From the NCBI GenBank assembly GCA_026874595.1, contig CM049306.1, positions 8,612,519 through 8,676,518 of the forward strand: 64,000 nt of DNA, written 5' to 3'. Source of the DNA: Sipunculus nudus. Taxonomy: Eukaryota; Annelida; Sipuncula; Golfingiida; Sipunculidae. Shown one piece after another: positions 61,198 through 64,000 of the stretch (position 1 is the stretch's first letter; every line of letters begins with the position of its first letter). The notes below the pieces were generated by a model. That model was not told the DNA's origin, made no database searches, and was given only the letters and a program-made list of their open reading frames with translations. The position numbers and the translations under genes are program-made.

Positions 61198-61619
61198 TGT
61201 ATTTAGTGTGTATGTATGTATGTTATATAACAAGCTCTCATGATCAATTTTCAGACCAGTCAGCCTAAAGTTTGTCTTATAAATCCATTGTTAAACCAGT
61301 ATCTCACAGTAAACTGCTCTGTCCCTTGTTTTGCTGATCAATCACATATTCCAGTTCCCTGCAGCGCATGTACATAAACTAGATGCTGAGGAGCAAAACA
61401 CTTAATAAACTGGGAATGTTGTAGGACTGCCAGGAGCTGACTGGCCATACAAGTGCTTATGCTGTAATCTGCAGCCCTGATCCATGATCATGCAGTCTTC
61501 ATGGTAACAGTTACTCAGTCTGCCCCCTGACCAGCTGCTGTCAGCCTCTGCATCAACAGACTGGCTGTCAGGAGCAAGTCATTAATACTGCCTGGTTGGT
61601 CAGGACTGTAACAAATGAC

Positions 61620-61731
61620 ATCAATGCATAGAGAGGAGGGAAGAGAGGCAGGAATGGAAGTGAAAAGAGGTGGGTGTGTGTGGGAGCGAGTGACCATGAG
61701 AGAGAGAAAAAGAATGAGTGAGAAAGAGTAC

Positions 61732-61771
<40 letters not shown>

Positions 61772-62060
61772 GTGAAGGAGAGCATGAGAATGAGAACTAA
61801 AGAGAATGAGAAATGAGAAAAATAGAGTGAAGAAGAGAAAACAATCATAGCAAGGGAGGGTGAGGGAAGAGAGAAACCAGTTGACAGAAAGATACAGAAA
61901 CAAAGTGAAAAAGAGCACGAGAGCTTAAAGGGGGAAAGAAAAAAAGAGAGAAAGCAAGAGAGAATATGATAAAATGAGCAAAATGGACAAAAAGGGAAAA
62001 GAGAGACAGAAAGGGAATGATAAACTGAGGGTTACTGGGAGAAGGATGGAGCTAGAGAGA
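61620..62060. repeat. Purine-rich GA tract
   Basis: A strongly strand-asymmetric purine-rich region with a (GA)n core at about 61737-61770. ORFs on either strand (Arg/Glu- or Ser/Leu-rich) are products of the repeat, not genes. Confidence 0.85.
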
Positions 62061-62399
62061 GAGCTCCCACTGGAGAAAAGCAATAAAGGATAAAGGTTTA
62101 TTTTATTTCAGTTAAAAATGAATGGTTACAGGCCATTAAGTTCAACGTAAAATTAAACTTAGTCATGCAAAAAAAATCAATACAGAGCTGATTCTTAAGT
62201 TTAATTGATTTATGCCTGTCCAATAGATTTACATTATCTGAAGAACTGAATCCAACTAAAAGGTGATGGAACCACACAACCATGAAATTCAACATGAAAA
62301 TTAATAATTAATCACAGCTGATTATCTCATGAAATGAATTAAAACCCTGAAATATCCACACTGTGTATCTATCCTATCATTCACATGCAGGATAATGAC

Positions 62400-62575
62400 C
62401 AGATGCTGGCAGTGCAGTGGTTCAGACTGCATAACAACCAGAGTCTGGCTGTGCAGTGGTACAGACTGCATAACGACCAGAGTCTGGCTGTGCAGTGGTA
62501 CAGACTGCATAACGACCAGAGTCTGGCTGTGCAGTGGTTCAGACTGCATAACAACCAGACAGTGGCTGTGCAGTG
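62400..62575. repeat. 39-bp tandem repeat, about 4.5 copies
   Basis: Unit AGTCTGGCTGTGCAGTGGTA followed by CAGACTGCATAACGACCAG. Its 13-codon period makes short ORFs on both strands; not coding. Confidence 0.9.
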
Positions 62576-64000
62576 TTACATACTGCTGTATCCTGGTTAA
62601 AGGTTGTTTTTAACATTAAGATCCCACTAGGATCAATTATCCATAAAGCAGCAGCCACTGATCACTGCTTTCCTAACAGCATTAACTGATTACCACAGAG
62701 AGCAATTCTATTATATCAGTTTTTCACATGTTTATCATCAGGAAGTTTTTGTCTCATGTTATTCATGAATGATTAATTAGCGTATTAATACTAATGATGG
62801 TGGTTGAACTTTTTGAGATGGAGTGTCTATACTGCCCAGGTTTTCTATTATATGCCCTAAAATATGCTTTAAACAGAGTGACAGGGAATTAAAAGGGGTA
62901 TATACTGTAGGCCTACACAGGTAGACAATATTGGTACTGGACTGATGACAGAACAGCCCTATGGCAGCCACATTAAAGGTTTTTTGGTTATTCTACTAGT
63001 GTCATGAGTACATATAAGACATTTCCATCACCAAAATAATTGTCCATGAATCTTCAATCTTCTGTAACTCTGGTGTATATATAGACAGACAGTAAATTTC
63101 AAACAACTTACCTTTTTATTTTAATAGACTTACTATAAAATCAGTAATGCATGCATCTTGTATCTTTTTTTTATTAATTTTTCCAGTGGCTTGTTTTCAT
63201 AAACATGAAGGCAAGGGCATAAATGCTTGAGTGGTGTTATTGATAAGGCAAATATTTAAATATTCATAGTACACTGGAGCTTTATTCCCTTGTTATGTGG
63301 TACAACATACAGTTTGCAACTGATGAGGCCTCTATAAATTAACAAGCCAGTAATCTCTGGTGAGAAGCTTGGTAAATTTCTGAATCTTGATAGACAGGAG
63401 ATGAATAAGTGTGCTGCAGCTTTGGTAGGACAGCAATGAAGCTCAGCAAGGCCACAACAAAAACTCTTGGGACAAAAATATGATGCACACAGGCACATTT
63501 TTTTTTCTTTACCATCTGAGATAATACATGGTACTTGACTTTCAAGATTGCCAGTAAATTACAAAAATTTGCTCCTGTCCTTGAAATGGTGCAGTGCATA
63601 TAATCAACAAAAAATTTCAACAATTTTCTTTACTTTATAAGAACAATTTTTAGGAATTTAACAAAGAGCACAAATTTGCAACTTCACTGGGCACCTAGTC
63701 CTTATTTGCAAACCCCCAAAAAATTAACGAAAAATTGGAGTGGCGATTAATTAAAACATTTTTTGAGTGTGTGGCCTAAGAAGCAAGGAAGCTTGGTAAG
63801 TTAACATGACAGGTCCTGCTATCTCTGGCAACCTTGCCGATGCTTCTAGTGGTTTTTTATCATATACCCTACTCTGAGGTGTGGATCAGAGGTTCATAAT
63901 GATGGCTGACAACTGACAGCACCTGCATCAGATACACTTTCACTGCAGTTACACCATCTTATGAATTCATGAGGTCACCACCCATGAACATCCCCCCCCC
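62576..64000. other. Gene-free right flank
   Basis: AT-rich; no supported exon, RNA gene or repeat apart from a terminal C run. ORFs at 63256-63623 on the minus strand lack recognisable motifs. Confidence 0.55.

Noticed and set aside
61568-61918. Ser/Leu-rich minus-strand ORF resembling a membrane protein
   Set aside because: Arises from the GA/CT-rich tract; low complexity on both strands.

Overview
This is an invertebrate nuclear genome window: AT-rich, with long introns, many minisatellites and small DNA transposons, and no bacterial operon structure. The only gene I can support is on the minus strand, and it belongs to the KY (kyphoscoliosis peptidase) / hillarin family of transglutaminase-like cytoskeletal proteins. 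The family (hillarin was described in leech) and the repeat landscape suggest a lophotrochozoan, perhaps a mollusc, annelid or brachiopod. The species cannot be fixed from the sequence.

The gene runs from about 43.28 kb down to 6.33 kb, with a 3' UTR to about 5.06 kb. I joined 17 coding exons by hand using splice sites and codon phase. All phases agree, giving one open frame of about 1662 aa in its shortest form. It has an N-terminal KY/transglutaminase-like module (exons 1-4, 43.2-32.3 kb), a long Pro/Gly/Gln-rich linker (exons 5-14, 30.0-12.2 kb) and a second, longer KY module (exons 14-17, 12.3-6.3 kb). Exon-exon homology between the modules (E2/E15, E3/E16, E4/E17; 141 nt in both E3 and E16) shows an internal gene duplication. 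In both modules the catalytic-Cys position of the transglutaminase core appears substituted, while His and Asp remain.

The linker is the most unusual part. Six consecutive exons (E7-E12: 72, 78, 81, 69, 105 and 114 nt) are all phase 1-1 and multiples of three. Each ends at a non-canonical GC 5' splice site reading AG|GCATG. GCATG is the RBFOX recognition core, and exact TGCATG lies just upstream of E7, E8, E9 and E10 and just downstream of E11. This looks like a coordinated cassette-exon block under RBFOX-type splicing control. The next exon (E13) runs into a 29-unit, 75-bp (25-codon) tandem array. Nearly every unit carries a GTAAGT-type donor, and in the first 14 units that donor sits at the same phase as the E14 acceptor. 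The array could therefore offer many alternative 5' splice sites that change the linker in 25-residue steps.

Layout: 0-5 kb, gene-free sequence with a 41-bp minisatellite (about 39 copies); 5.06-6.33 kb, 3' UTR with a 37-bp hairpin repeat; 6.3-43.3 kb, the gene, with DNA elements in its introns; 44.05-44.50 kb, a 56-bp repeat beside a hAT transposon (44.58-45.84 kb) with an exact 8-bp target duplication; 46.8-47.7 kb, a palindromic-TIR element also present in the gene's intron at 24.2 kb; 50.3-51.2 kb, a 39-bp minisatellite; 58.2-59.7 kb, a TIR-bounded element built from about 281-bp repeats; 59.7-64 kb, SINE-like, TA, GA and 39-bp repeats. No convincing protein-coding gene was seen outside 6.3-43.3 kb.
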